Positions 48,566 to 60,883 of a stretch of DNA of 64,000 nt are shown in pieces (within the stretch, counting starts at the first letter, position 1; each line of letters begins with the position of its first letter). The notes beneath the pieces were generated by a model that had not been told where the DNA came from, ran no database searches, and was given only the letters and a program-made list of their open reading frames with translations. The translations under genes were made by a program, and so were the position numbers. Source of the stretch: Sanghuangporus weigelae. Lineage: Eukaryota; Basidiomycota; Agaricomycetes; Hymenochaetales; Hymenochaetaceae. The DNA is taken from positions 1,302,001-1,366,000 of the forward strand of contig CP137328.1 in NCBI GenBank assembly GCA_033182465.1, written 5' to 3'.

Positions 48566-51410
48566 GCGCCTGTGCCAAAGTGTAGTATCAAGTGGACAGG
48601 TGCTGGTGAATACAGCATAAGCAATGGTAGGAACAATGTGGCCATTGAGATTTGCTGCATTGTTAGAGGTGATGTTTGCAGTGAAAAGAACTATTCCATG
48701 ATGATGAAAAAGCATCTTGTTATGGTGAATGGTGACAACATATAATTTGGAACGAGTCAAATACAGGACTGAGATTAGATTGTTTCTAAGATCAGGAACA
48801 TGGAGTACACGCTCAAATTCAAGCAACTGTCCAGGTTTGCCATTAACTACAGGCTGAAAGCGCACTGTGCCTATGCCAACTGAATAAATAACTTGATTGT
48901 TGGCCAAACGAATAGGGGTGTAGTTGTTGAGTATTGTGAACCAATGACGATGTGGGGTCATATGGCAAGTGACACCTGTGTCAGCAATCCAGTCAGTTCT
49001 TGTATCTGGGATAAGGGGTGAATGGGGATTGGTGAAGTCAAGAGCACTTGCATTGCTAGCAAATTTAGCAGATTTAGCAGATTCATCTTGTTGAGCAACA
49101 TGGGCCTTCCTGCCCTTCCTCCTCTTCTCTTCTCTGTTCCTCTTAGCCCTGACATGTGCATCCTTAGAGGCTGCCTGTTTCATATAGCAGTTCTCCTCTG
49201 TGTGCTTAAGAATGCCACAGAAGGTGCAAGTGATACCTTGAGAGGAGATAGGCTTCGCAGCACTACTAGTGGGGATGTGAACATGGCCTGGGGCTGAAGC
49301 TGGATGCACTCTTGACGGTTCTGCTGCTCTTAGGCAAATGCCTCCTTGAGGTTATTCCACTTGAATTTCTTCATGAGCAGCACTGCAGAGCGAAAGGAAG
49401 CATAGTCTTCAGGAAGAGAACAAATCAGACATGCACAGGCAAGCTCATTCTCAAACTCCTCAAGTTTGAGGGTGCTAGAACGAGTGCTTCTGATCTTGTG
49501 CAATGCCAGCTCAACCCTGCTCACCAGATTGGTGAGGGACTCATCTTCCTTCTTGGTGATGTTGAAGAACTCATCATAGGCATTAAAGCGCGCAGCTGGG
49601 TTGTCCTGCTCATTGATCTTCTGAAGCTCAGTCCACATCTTGACTGAATCATCCATGTTGTCCTGCATCATAATCTGCATACTATGCTCAATTCTCTGAT
49701 AGATCAGGCCAGCAGCTTGCTCAGCCTTCTCTTCCCAGAGCTGGACAGCCTTATCTGGAGCACTAGCTTAGCTTCCTGACCAGAGAGAGGTCAGGCGCCA
49801 CAACTTCTTGACTTGAAGTGCAGCACGCATATCATGCTTCCAGATAGAGTAATTGCTGTCATTGAGCTTGGTGATAGTGGATAGCGTCTCAGTGGTGACA
49901 GGATCAGATATGATAGTTGGAATGAGGTGTGGATGAGAGTGGACAGATGATACTTAGAAGAAATAAGCAGTGAGGGAGCAATGAGGGAGAGAGCGCTAAC
50001 AAATTTATGCCTGGAGATGACAGATCAATGCCAACCAGTGCAGTCTTCTACAGTCACTGAAGTATACACAGATTTGCCACAAGACAGTGCTGGTCTATTG
50101 GTCTGCTAAGACCCCACAGGCACCGCTAACTGAGAGAGGCTCTAGGCTTAAGTAGACACTCAAAGAGTGACTACAACCAGCAAACTAAGGCCGGGCAGGC
50201 AAGCTTCACAGTCTGTAGGCTAGGCTGATCCAACAACAGTGATAGAGCCACACACCAATTAACACCAGAGCTGCCAGACACAAAATGCAGCGCAGAGAGG
50301 GATCGGATTAGCGGATCAGCGGCAATCAACGATTTCTGTCGGCACAAGAAAAGCCCACAGCGCAGTTAAACTGTGGCCGCTCAAGCTGAAACTTGGTGGA
50401 GGTATGCGCAGGTATGGGAGCCGTATGCACACCAAAGGGTGTCCTGATCGGATCAGTGGTTGCCGAGAAAATTGAAAGTTGCCAAAATAGGGTGCAAAAC
50501 AAAGATCCTTCAATAAGTTGGCGCATTCTTGACCGATTTGGCTGAAACTTCGCGACAAAGGACGTGGAAATAGGCCAAATAGACGAGCCAAATTTTGTGA
50601 GAAACAGATCAACGGTTCACCCGGGATAGGCAATGCAACTTTGAAAATAGCCAAAAGTGATAGGGCTATAGCGGTGTCAAATCACGACAGATCAGGATGA
50701 AACTCGGTAGGACAGTAGGCGTATAAGGACCGAGTAAGCGTGCCAAAGGGCGTCGAAAACGACTGGACGGTTGTGGAGCAATCAAGTGGCGGAGTTTTGG
50801 GGAGATTTGGCACTGATAAAGGCCAAAGAAGGCAGAGGGCTCTAGGACTGTGGAAACTGCACAGAAGGGTGCAGAAGATAATGGGAACACTAGGAACACA
50901 CCAAAAGGCCAGTCCAGAATACCAAAAGCTTCTCTGACAGCAGCAGCAGCTCTCTAAACCCAAAAACTTAAAAATGCAGCAGTGTAGACAGCTAGAGCTC
51001 AAGGCTCATAACCTGTTAGATCACACAAATCTAGCAAGGGACCACTGAGTCCAGTGGTGAGTACACTTGATGTAGAGTACTTACCAATAGACTGTGCCGC
51101 TTTTACAGAAGATTACATAAGCATCACATAATCAAGAAAGCGGATAGAATATAAACAGAACAATAAATAAAGAATAGTAACAGTGTCAGGATCACACTTC
51201 TAACACTATGTGCACAGATATAATTGTTGTCAGCGGATGAAAGCTCTAAGAGTGGCAAGAGCAAAGGTTAGTTTTGCACCCTAATAAGATGCCAGATGCA
51301 CCATTGCAGATTGTTACGGTCGACCTGATCGGAGAGCTACCGGAGTCGAACAGGTTCAATGCCATATATGTGGTAGTTAATTGTTTTAGCAAACAGATCT
51401 ATGCAATACC

Positions 51411-52449
51411 TGTAGCACTGTTACCACTCCTCTCTCTGAGCAGAAGCTTAGCAAGAACACAGCTTCTAAGACTCCTGCAGAGACTGAATATATGAAGCAA
51501 GTGCCCTACAAGCAATTAGTTGGTGCACCCATGTATTTGGCTATAGCTACTAGGCCAGACATTACATATGTAGTTGGTGTCTTAGGACACTTCAGTTCTA
51601 ATCCTGGTCCAGCTCATTGGAAGACAGCAAAGCATTTATGTCGCTATCTACAGGGCAGCAAGGATTTCAGGCTGACTTATGCACCTGATCCTAAGTCCTC
51701 TGAGCTGTTCACTACCTTCTGTGATGCTGACCATGGAGGAAATGAGGATAACAGACAGTCTACAAGTGGGATGGTTGTCAAGATGGGAACTGGTGCTATC
51801 AGCTGGGCTAGCAAGTTGCAGCCCTTTGTCACTCTATCTACCACTGAAGCAGAGTACATTGCTGCTGTCAGTGCAGGACAAGAGATTATGTGGCTGAGAA
51901 ATCTGTTTACAGAGTTTGGCTACAAGTTTGATGCATCTTCCTCTCTGTACATTGATAACCAATCTGCTCTGTCTGTGGCAAACAATCCTGAGCATCATGG
52001 ACGCATGAAACACCTAGATCTGCGCTTCTACTGGTTGAGAGATGTTGTAGAGGCTGGTCATATTAATGTGCATTACTTGCCTACTCAGACCATGTCAGCT
52101 GACATTATGACCAAGGCACTGAGCAGAGTGAAGGTGCAGGAGATATGTAGGATGCTGGAATTATGTTGAAGGAAGAAGTGTCAGATCAGGGAGGAGTGTT
52201 AGAAGTGTGATCCCTGACACTGTTACTATTTTGTAGTTTCTCATTCTGTTTATATTCTTCCTTATGTCCGCTTTCTTGATTATGTGATGCTTATATAATC
52301 CCCTGTAAAAGCGGCACAGTCCATTGGTGAGTACTCTACATCAAGTGTACTCACCACTAGACTCAGGTATGTAGTTAGACTGTTAATAAACATCAAGTGT
52401 ACTCACCACTGAACTCAGTGATCCATTGCTGAACTTGTGTGATCTAACA
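51411..52449 (+). mobile_element. Ty1/copia copy 2, 3' end with LTR
   Basis: Starts abruptly inside the reverse transcriptase/RNase H region, directly after gypsy integrase sequence, and runs through RNase H to a 3' LTR at 52197-52449. No 5' part is present, so it is a truncated piece. The junction shares TGTAGCACTG with intact copia DNA. Confidence 0.85.
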
Positions 52450-52641
52450 TCCATATCTCACCAGCCACTGGTATGATGTTTAACTAGTCTCCACATTGGA
52501 TCTGGCCACCAGGGAGAAGCAGGCCTTTGTTTCTTTGAGGCCTGCTCAGATGGCAGTGGTGAAATAGTATATTCATGTTTTAGTGGATCAGCAGCTGGTG
52601 AAGGAGAGTGACTATGTAGAGGAGGACTAGGTGATGGATTT

Positions 52642-52849
52642 ATTAAGAGTTGAAAACAGGTGACCGGCCAGACTAGGGATTGAACCTAGGATCTTCTGAG
52701 TATATACCAGATGCTTTCACCACTAAGCTATCTAGCCAGGTTAATCACTTAGGTTGGCATTACCAGCCTATGAGTTTAGGGTCCAAATTGCAACTTAGGC
52801 AGGGAATAACTCATAGTCTGAGTAAGCTGAGGATTACATAATCCTAACA
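52642..52849 (-). mobile_element. tRNA-like repeat unit G, copy 2
   Basis: Uninterrupted 208-bp copy, minus strand TGTTAGGATTATG to CAACTCTTAAT, the same length as copy 1 once C3 is removed. Inserted in the proline-rich hinge region of a copia piece. No clear target duplication is visible. Confidence 0.8.
52666..52737 (-). other. tRNA-like cloverleaf in unit G copy 2
   Basis: Same fold as copy 1, better preserved: anticodon stem TCTGG/TCAGA, A box TAGCTTAGTGGT and B box GGTTCAATCCC. Anticodon loop TATATAC lacks U33. Confidence 0.75.
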
Positions 52850-54657
52850 GGTGTAGGTATAGGTATAGAAGGATCTGTTGGATGCACAGGAGCAGGTGGT
52901 GGAGGAGGAGCTAGCAGAACATCAATGGGCATCCTCTACTCCTACCTGTTCTTATAGGTCTTCTGTCTGTGCAGGCATATTCACCCTCAGGTCAACTAAG
53001 TTTCTGGATGTACTAGGAAATACTGAGCAGAGTCACTGATGACTTCCTTCCTGATAAGAGGATTTCAGAATAGCTAGCCTTTATAATTTGAGAGGTAGCT
53101 TAGGAACACACATTTCTATGTGTTGGACTACAGTTGCTTGTGTTGATCTTTCTTCATAAGCACATAGAAGTTGCATCCAAATACATACAAGTGAGAGACA
53201 TCTGGCTTTGACTGGAACCAAAGCTCATAGGGTGTACTGGCAGACATAGTAGGGGTGGGAAAGCAGTTGTACATATGCACAAATGCCACTGCATCCCACC
53301 AGAAGCTAGAGGGCAGGTGTGCTTCATTAAGTATAGTAGTGATACCCTCTGCAAGTGTTCTATTGACATGCTCTGCAACACCATTCTGATGAGGTTCATC
53401 TCTAATAGTGTGCTACCTGTGGATGCCTGCAGTGATACAGAACTGGTCCTATTCCTTAGACATATACTCTCCACCTTTATCATCACGAGTGGCCTTGATC
53501 TTCACTCCTAACTGGTTCTCTGCATAGGCCTTAAATTGCTTAAAGACAGCAAATGCATCACTCTTCTTCTTCAATGGAAGAACAGCCCAGTAGTGGCTGT
53601 AATCATCAATGAAGGTGATCCAGTATTTGAAGCTATGTCTAGACTGGACAGGCAATGGACCATGAACGTCAGAGTAGACCAGTTGGAGGAGACCAGAAGC
53701 TCTGTGAGATGCAAGTTTTGAGACATTAGACCTGTACTGCTTGCCAGCAATGTAAAGTTCACAGATAGGATCTAGAGTGCTCTTGAACTTGACAACCATT
53801 CCCTTGACCATTGCCTCAGTCATCAACCTATTCATGATTGAGGTGTGCAAAGTGCCTGTGCCAAAGTATAGTATCAAGTGGACAGGTGCTTGTGAATGCA
53901 GCATAAGCAATTATAGGGACAATATGGCCATTGAGAGTTGCTGCATTATAGGGAGTGATGTTTGTAGTGAACAGGACTGTTCTATAATGATGGAAAAGCA
54001 TTTTGTTATGGTGGTTGGTGACTACATATGATTTAGAACGAGTCAAACACAGGACTGAGATGAGATTGTTTTTGAGATCAGGAACATGAAGTACACACTC
54101 AAATTCAAGTAACTGTCCAGGTTTGCCACCAACTGAAAGCACACTGTGCCAATGCCAACTGAATAAATAACTTGATTGTTGGCCAAACGAATAGGGGTGT
54201 AGTTGTTGAGTATTGTGAACCAATGACAATGTGGGGTCATGTGGCAAGTGGCATCTGTGTCAGCAATCCAGTCAGTTCCTGCATCTTGGATAAGAGGTGA
54301 ATGGGGATTGATGAAGTCAAGAGCATTTGCATTGTCAGCAAATTCAGCAGATTTAGCAGATTAATCCTGTTAAGCAATATGGGCCTTCTGGCCCTTCCTG
54401 CCCTTCCTTCTTTTCTCTTCCCTGTTTCTCATAGCCCTAATATGTGCATCCTTAGAGGCTGTCTGCTTCATATAGCAGTTCTCCTCTGTGTGCTTAGGAA
54501 TGCCACAGAAGGTGCAAGTGACACCTTGAGAGGAGACAGACTTTACAGCACTACTGGTGGGGATGTGAACATGGCCTTAGGCTGAAGCTGGATGCACTCT
54601 TGACGGTTCTGCTGCTCTTGAGCAAATGCTTCCTTGAGGTTATTCCACCTGAATTCC

Positions 54658-54909
54658 TGTTAGAAGTGTGATTCTGACACTGTTAGTATTTTGTTGTTTC
54701 TTATTCTGTTTATATTGTTTGTTATGTCCGCTTTCTTGATCATGTGATGCTTATGTAATCTTCTGTAAAAGCGGCACAGTCCATTGGTGAGTACCCTACA
54801 TCAAGTGTACTCACCACTGGACTCAGGTATGTAGTTAGACTGTTAATATACATCAAGTGTACTCACCACTGGACTCAGTGGTCCATTGCTGGACTTGTGT
54901 GATCAAACA
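54658..54909 (+). repeat. 5' LTR of copia copy 4
   Basis: TGTTAGAAGTG to GATCAAACA. Contains a 28-bp direct repeat (CATCAAGTGTACTCACCACT, at about 54800 and 54851). Confidence 0.9.
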
Positions 54910-54920
54910 GGTTATGAGCC
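54910..54920 (+). promoter_or_regulatory. Primer binding site, half-tRNA type
   Basis: GGTTATGAGCC directly follows the LTR and is complementary to the anticodon stem-loop of initiator tRNA-Met (CAU), the internal priming known for copia and Ty5. The same sequence is at the corresponding place in copia 1 (51003-51013, reverse). Confidence 0.65.
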
Positions 54921-56095
54921 TTGAGCTCTAGCTGTCTGCACTGCCGCATTTTTGAGTTTTTGGGTTTGGAGAGCTGCTGTTGTTGTCAGAGAAGCTTTTG
55001 GTGTTCTGGACTGGCCTTTTGGTGTGTTCCCAGTGTTCCCATCACCTTCTGCACCCTTCTGTGCAGTTTCCACAGTCCCAGAGCCCTCTGCTGCTTTCTT
55101 TGGCTGTTATCAGTGCCAAATCTCCCCAAAACTTCGCCGCTTGATTGCTCCACAACCGTCCAGCCGTGTTCGACGCCCTTTGGCACGTTTACTCGGCCCA
55201 TATAGGCCTACTGTCCTGCCGAGTTTCAGCCCGATCCGTCGCAATTTGACGCTGCTGCAGCCCTATCAATTTAGGCTATCTTCGAACTTCTATTGCCTAT
55301 TCCGGAGGAACCGCTGATCCGTTTCTCACAAAACTTGGCACGTCTATTTGGCCTATTGCAACGTCCTTTGTCGCGAAGTTTCAGCCAAATCGGTCAAGAA
55401 CTCGCCGACTTATTGCAGGTTCTCTGTTTTGAACCTCATTTTGCCAATTTCCGATTTTCTCGGCATCCGTTGATCCGATCCAGACGCCCTTTGGTGTGCA
55501 TATGGCTCCCATACCTCTGCACCCTTCCACCAAGTTTCAGCTTAATCGGCTGCGGTTTAACTGCGCTGCTGGCTGTTCTTGTTCTGTCGGAAATCGTTGA
55601 TTGCCGCCGATCTGCCGATCCGATCCGCGTGATCTTTACACCGTTCGACTCGGCTCGTCGTCCTCTATCTGCGTGCCAATTTGCGCACCAATCCGCCTAT
55701 CCATTCCCTCTCTGCGCTGCATTTTGTGTCTGGCAGCTCTGGTGTTAATTGGTGTGTGGCTCCATCACTGTTGTTGGATCAGCCTAGCCTACAGACTGTG
55801 AAGCTTGCCTGCCCGGCCTTAGTTCGCTGGTTGTAGTCGCTCTTTGAGTGTCTACTTAAGCCTAGAGCCTCTCTCAGTTAGCGGTGCCTGCGGGGTCTTA
55901 GCAGACCAACAGACCAGCACTGTCTTGCGGCAAATCTGTGTATACTTCAGTGACTGTAGAAGACTGCACTGGTTAGCATTGATCTGTCACCTCCAGACAT
56001 AAATTTGTTAGCGCTCTCTCCCTCATTACTCCCTCACTGCTTATTCTTTCTGAGCATCACTTGTCCACTCTCATCCACACCTCATTCCAACAATC
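54921..56095 (+). other. Long leader of copia copy 4
   Basis: About 1.2 kb between primer site and gag start, unusual for copia. It contains about three diverged repeats of roughly 150 bp sharing TTTCAGCC and CCCTTTGG motifs (near 55166, 55340 and 55480). A 121-codon frame in it is not recognised. Confidence 0.6.
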
Positions 56096-59000
56096 ATGTC
56101 TGATCCTGTCACCTCTGAGACACTATCCACCATCACCAAACTCAATGACAGCAATTACTCTGTTTGGAAGCATGATATGCGTGCTACACTTCAAGTCAAG
56201 AAGTTGTGGCGCTTGACCTCTGGTCAGGAAGCTAAGCCTAGTGTTCCAGATGATGCTGTTCAGCTCTGGGAAGAGAAGGCTGAGCAAGCTGCTAGCCTGA
56301 TCTATCAGAGAATTGAGCATAGCATGCAGGTCATGGTGCAGGACTACATGGATGATCCAGTCAAGATGTGGACTGAGCTTCAGAAGATCAATGAGCAGGA
56401 TAACCCAGCTGCGCGCTTTAATGCTTATGATGAGTTCTTCAACATCACCAAGAAGGAAGATAAGTCCCTCACCAACCTGGTGAGCAGGGTTGAGCTGGCA
56501 TTGCACAAGATCAGAAGCACTCGTTCTACCACCCTCAAGCTTGAGGAGTTTGAGAATGAGCTTGCATGTGCATGCCTGATACGTGCTCTTCCTGAGGACT
56601 ATGCCTCCTTTCGCTCTGCAGTGCTCCTTATGAAGGAATTCAAGTGGAATAACCTCAAGGAAGCATTTGCTCAAGGGCAGCAGAACCATCAAGAGCGTGT
56701 CCAGCTTCAGCCCCAGGCCATGTTCACATCCACCAGTAGTGCTGCTAAGTCTATCTCCTCTCAAAATGTCACTTGCACATTCTGTGGCATCCCTAAGCAC
56801 ACTGAGGAGAACTGCCATATGAAGCAGGCAGCCTCTAAGAATGCACATGTCAGGGCTAAGAGAAAGGGGGAAGAGAAGAGGAGGAGAGGCTGGAAGGGCC
56901 AGAAGGCCCATATTGCTCAAGATGAATCTGCTGAATCTGCTGAATTTGCTGGCAATGCAAGTGCTCTTGACTTCACCAATCCCCATTCACCTCTTATCCC
57001 AGATGCAGGAACTGACTGGATTGCTGACACAGGTGCCACTTGCCACATGACTCCACATCGTCATTGGTTCACCAAATACTCAACAAATCACACCCCAATT
57101 CGTTTAGCCAACAACCAAGTTATTTATTCAGTTGGCATTGGCACAGTGCGCTTTCAGCCTGTAGTTGGTGGCAAACCTGGACAGTTACTTGAATTTGAGC
57201 GTGTATTACATGTTCCTGATCTTAAAAACAATCTCCTCTCAGTCCTGTATTTGACTCGCTCCAAATCATATGTTGTCACCATTCATCATAACAAAATGCT
57301 TTTCCATCGTCATGGATCAGTCCTGTTCACTGCAAACATCACTCCCAACAATGCAGCAAGTCTCAATGGCCACATTGTCCCCACTATTGCTTATGCTGCA
57401 TTTACAAGCACCTGTCCACTTGACACTACACTTTGGCACAGGCGCTTTGCACACCTTAATCATGGTGATGTAAACAGGTTGATGACTGAGCAGTTGGTCA
57501 AGGGAATGGTTATCAAGTCCAAGAGCACTCCAGATCCTATCTGTGAACCTTGCATTGCTGGCAAGCAGCACAGGTCTAATGTCTCCAAACTTGCATCTCA
57601 CAGAGCTTCTGATCTCCTTCAATTAGTCCACTCTGACGTTCATGGTCCATTGCCTGTCCAGTCTAGACATGGCTTCAAGTATTGGATCACCTTCATTGAT
57701 GATTACAGTCGCTACTGGGCTGTTCTCCCTTTGAAGAAGAAGAGTGATGCATTTGCTGCCTTCAAACAATTTAAGGCCTATGCAGAGAATCAATTGGGAG
57801 TGAAGATTAAGGTGACTCGTGATGATAAAGGTGGAGAGTATGTGTCTAAGGAATGGGACCAGTTCTGCATCACTGCAGGCATCCACAGGCAGCACACTAT
57901 TAGAGATGAACCTCATCAGAATGGTGTTGCAGAGCGTGCCAACAGGACACTTGCAGAGGGCATCACTACTATGCTTAATGAAGCGCATTTGCCCTCTACC
58001 TTCTGGTGGGATGCAGTTGCAGCATTTGTGCATGTGCACAACCGCTCTCCCACCTCTGCTGTGTCTGCCAGTACACCCTATGAGCTCTGGTATCAGTCAA
58101 AGCCAGATGTCTCTCACCTGCGTGTATTTGGGTGCACCTCCTATGTGCTTGTGAAGAAAGATCAACACAAGCAGCTGCAGTCCCACACACAGAAATGTGT
58201 GTTCCTAGGCTACCCCTCCAATTATAAAGGCTGGCTGTTCTGGAATCCTCTTACCAGGAAGGAAGTCATCAGTGACTCTGCTCAGTTTGATGAGAGAGTG
58301 TTCCCTGGTACATCCAGAAACCCAGTTGACCTGAGGGTGAATATGCCTGCACAGACAGAAGACCTGCCAGAACAGAGGGGAGTAGAGGATGCTATTGATG
58401 TTCTGCCAGCTCCTCCTCCTCCACCTGCTCCTGGACATCCAGCAGATCCTCCTATGCCTACACCTACACCTACACCCAGTCCTCCACCCAATCCATCACC
58501 TAGTCCTCCACCACATGGTCCTTTACCTCATCCTCCAAAGCGTGAACATACTACTTCACCTCTGCCATCTGAGCAGGCCTCAAAGAAACAAAGGCCTCCT
58601 TCTCCCTGGTGGCCAGATCCAATGTGGAGGCCTATTAGACGTTATACCACTGGCTGGTGGGATGTGGACTATGTTGGAAAGCGCCTTCCCAGACATGTGC
58701 CAGGCTCTCCTATTCCACCACAGCGCTTCAACTTCAACTCAGCAGAGCCAACTGCATCTGACACTGCACCTGACACTGCTTCTGAAACTGACTCTGCAGC
58801 ACAGCCAGATGTTGTAGAGCAGCCAGAGCAGGATGTTGAGATGGACAGTGATTCACCTGATGAACTGGACATCATGTCAGAAGAGGAGTTGCAAGCTGAA
58901 GCACTGATGTTTGCTGGCCTGATGGATTTTGTTGCTAATGCAGGACTGGAGGACATCTATCTGTCTTATGAGGATGCTCTGGAATATGCACTTCAGACAT

Positions 59001-60603
59001 CTCATTGCGCTGAGCATGTGTTCTCTGCACAAGGTGTGCAACACATCAGTCCTGAACCCTATCAGTGGAAGGACATCAAAGGACGCCCTGATGCAGACCT
59101 CTGGGAGAAGGCAGCCATGGAGGAGTTTGTCAGTCTGATTGAGAATGGCACATTTGAGTCAGTCAGACTGCCTCCTGGCAGAAAGTCTATTGGATGCAGA
59201 TGAGTGTTCAAGCTCAAGCGCAAAGCAGATGGCTCTGTAGACAGGTACAAGGCAAGGCTGGTGGCCAAGGGCTTCTCACAGCAGCCAAGACTTGAGTTCT
59301 CTCAAGTGTTTGCTCCTACAGCTAAATAGGCTGCACTTAGAGCTATCCTGGCATTGGCTGCATTTGAAGACCTTGAGCTGTACAGTATTGACATCTCTAC
59401 TGCTTTCCTCAATGGTGAGATGGAGCATGATGTCTATATGAGCCAGCCTGAAGGATTTGAGGACTACTTTGGCCCTGTATTTGTTCTCAAGCTGATCAAG
59501 TCAATTTATGGCCTTAAGCAGGCTGGCCATCAATGGCACAAGAAACTTGATTCAGTGATGAAGAACATGGGCTTCAAGTTAGTGCGCTGCGATTACAGCA
59601 TTTGGGTATACAGCAGAGATGAAGTGCGCATCATCATTCCAGTCTATGTTGATGACATGACTATTGCTGCAAAGTCTAAGCAGCAGTATGAGTCTGTCAG
59701 AGATGAACTGGCTAAGCACTTCAAGCTGCATGAGTTGGGCCCGACCTCATTCCTGTTAAGAGTCCACATTGAGAGAGACCACTCCAAGCACTCTATCAGT
59801 CTGTCACAGAGACAGTACACTATTGATGTGCTAGAGCGCTTCAGCATGAGCAACTGTAGCACTGTTACTACTCCTCTCCCTGAGCAGAAGCTCAGCAAGA
59901 ACATGGCTCCCAAGACCCCTGCAGAGATTGAATACATGAAGCAAGTGCCCTACAAGCAATTGGTTGGTGCACTCATGTATCTGGCTATAGCTACAAGGCC
60001 AGACATTGCATATGCAGTTGGTGTCTTAGGACGCTTTAGTTCTAATCCTGGTCCAACTCATTGGAAGGCAGCAAAGCATTTATGTCGCTATCTGCAGGGC
60101 ACCAAGGATTTCAGGCTAACCTATGCACCTGATCCTAAGTCCTCTGAGCTGTTCACTACCTTCTGTGATGCTGACCATGGAGGAAATGAGGATAACAGGC
60201 GCTCCACAAGTGGGATGGTTGTCAAGATGGGAACTGGTGCTATCAGCTGGGCTAGCCCTTTGTGACTCTGTCCACCACTGAAGCAGAATACATTGCTGCT
60301 GTCAGTGCAGGACAAGAGATTATGTGGCTTAGAAATCTGTTTACAGAGTTTGGCTACAAGTTTGATGCACCTTCTTCCCTGTACATTGATAACCAGTCTG
60401 CTCTGTCTGTGGCAAACAATCCTGAGCATCATGGATGCATGAAACACCTAGATCTGCGCTTCTACTGGTTGAGAGATGTTGTAGAGGCTGGTCATATCAA
60501 TGTGCATTACTTGCCTACTCAGACCATGCCAGCTGACATCATGACCAAAGCACTAAGCAGAGTGAAGGTGCAGGAGATGTGTAGGATGCTGGGATTATGT
60601 TGA
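56096..60603 (+). CDS. Copia gag-pol region of copy 4 (broken)
   Basis: A fossil coding region. The start MSDPVTSETLSTITKLND opens a UBN2-type gag (residues about 15-200), then a CCHC zinc knuckle CTFCGIPKHTEENC (about 227-240), aspartic protease core DWIADTGATCH (about 307-317), integrase zinc-binding and catalytic domains (about 57420-58260) and a proline-rich hinge (about 58420-58560). The reverse transcriptase with YVDDM lies near 59645, and RNase H near the end. Order PR-IN-RT-RH is the Ty1/copia order. Confidence 0.9.
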
Positions 60604-60630
60604 AGGAAGAAGTGTCAGATCAGGGGGGAG

Positions 60631-60883
60631 TGTTAGAAGTGTGATTCTGACACTGTTAGTATTTTGTTGTTTCTTATTCTGTTTATATTGTTTGTTATGT
60701 CCGCTTTCTTGATCATGTGATGCTTATGTAATCTTCTGTAAAAGCGGCACAGTCCATTGGTGAGTACCCTACATCAAGTGTACTCACCACTGGACTCAGG
60801 TATGTAGTTAGACTGTTAATATAACATCAAGTGTACTCACCACTGGACTCAGTGGTCCATTGCTGGACTTGTGTGATCTAACA
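60631..60883 (+). repeat. 3' LTR of copia copy 4
   Basis: TGTTAGAAGTG to GATCTAACA, nearly identical to the 5' LTR. Confidence 0.9.

Larger units (their letters stand above)
43204..51205 (-). mobile_element. Ty1/copia element, copy 1 (reverse, broken, hosts B4)
   Basis: LTRs at 43204-43454 and 51014-51205 and a perfect 5-bp duplication CTATG (43199-43203, 51206-51210) define an insertion into the gypsy integrase region. Between them, on the minus strand, are the long leader (about 49985-51013), gag (about 48850-49920, with CTFCGILKHTEENC zinc knuckle), integrase (about 46100-46760), reverse transcriptase (about 44370-45130) and RNase H (about 43620-44280) similarities. B4 splits it between gag/protease and integrase. 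It is broken in several places beside the insertion. Older than copia 3 by eye. Confidence 0.9.
31439..51410 (+). mobile_element. Ty3/gypsy element H, broken and heavily interrupted
   Basis: A fossil with a 5' LTR (31439-31888), a gag region (about 32204-33526) with a CCHC zinc knuckle near 33464-33505, a pol region (about 40384-43198) with protease, reverse transcriptase and RNase H similarity, and integrase similarity before 43198 and again at 51206-51410. It is split by unit G/C3 (33533-40377) and by copia 1 (43204-51205). No 3' LTR was found in the window; its 3' end gives way to copia DNA. It is broken in at least half a dozen places besides the insertions, so old. Confidence 0.85.
52450..54657 (-). 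mobile_element. Ty1/copia copy 3, internal piece in reverse
   Basis: Reverse-oriented copia DNA from the integrase-RT hinge back to gag, without LTRs of its own. Hosts unit G copy 2 (52642-52849). Broken, many differences from copia 4. Ends at the left LTR of copia 4. Confidence 0.85.
54658..60883 (+). mobile_element. Ty1/copia element, copy 4, nearly whole and young
   Basis: Two LTRs (54658-54909 and 60631-60883) differ at only about two positions by eye, so insertion is recent. Order is LTR, primer site, 1.2-kb leader, gag-protease-integrase-RT-RNase H, polypurine tract (AGGGGGGAG, 60622-60630), LTR. It looks nearly whole, with about three breaks. The left flank is copia piece 3, the right flank is element C5. 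The 5-bp flanks do not match (ATTCC versus CATCA), so at least one side has been rearranged after insertion. Confidence 0.92.
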
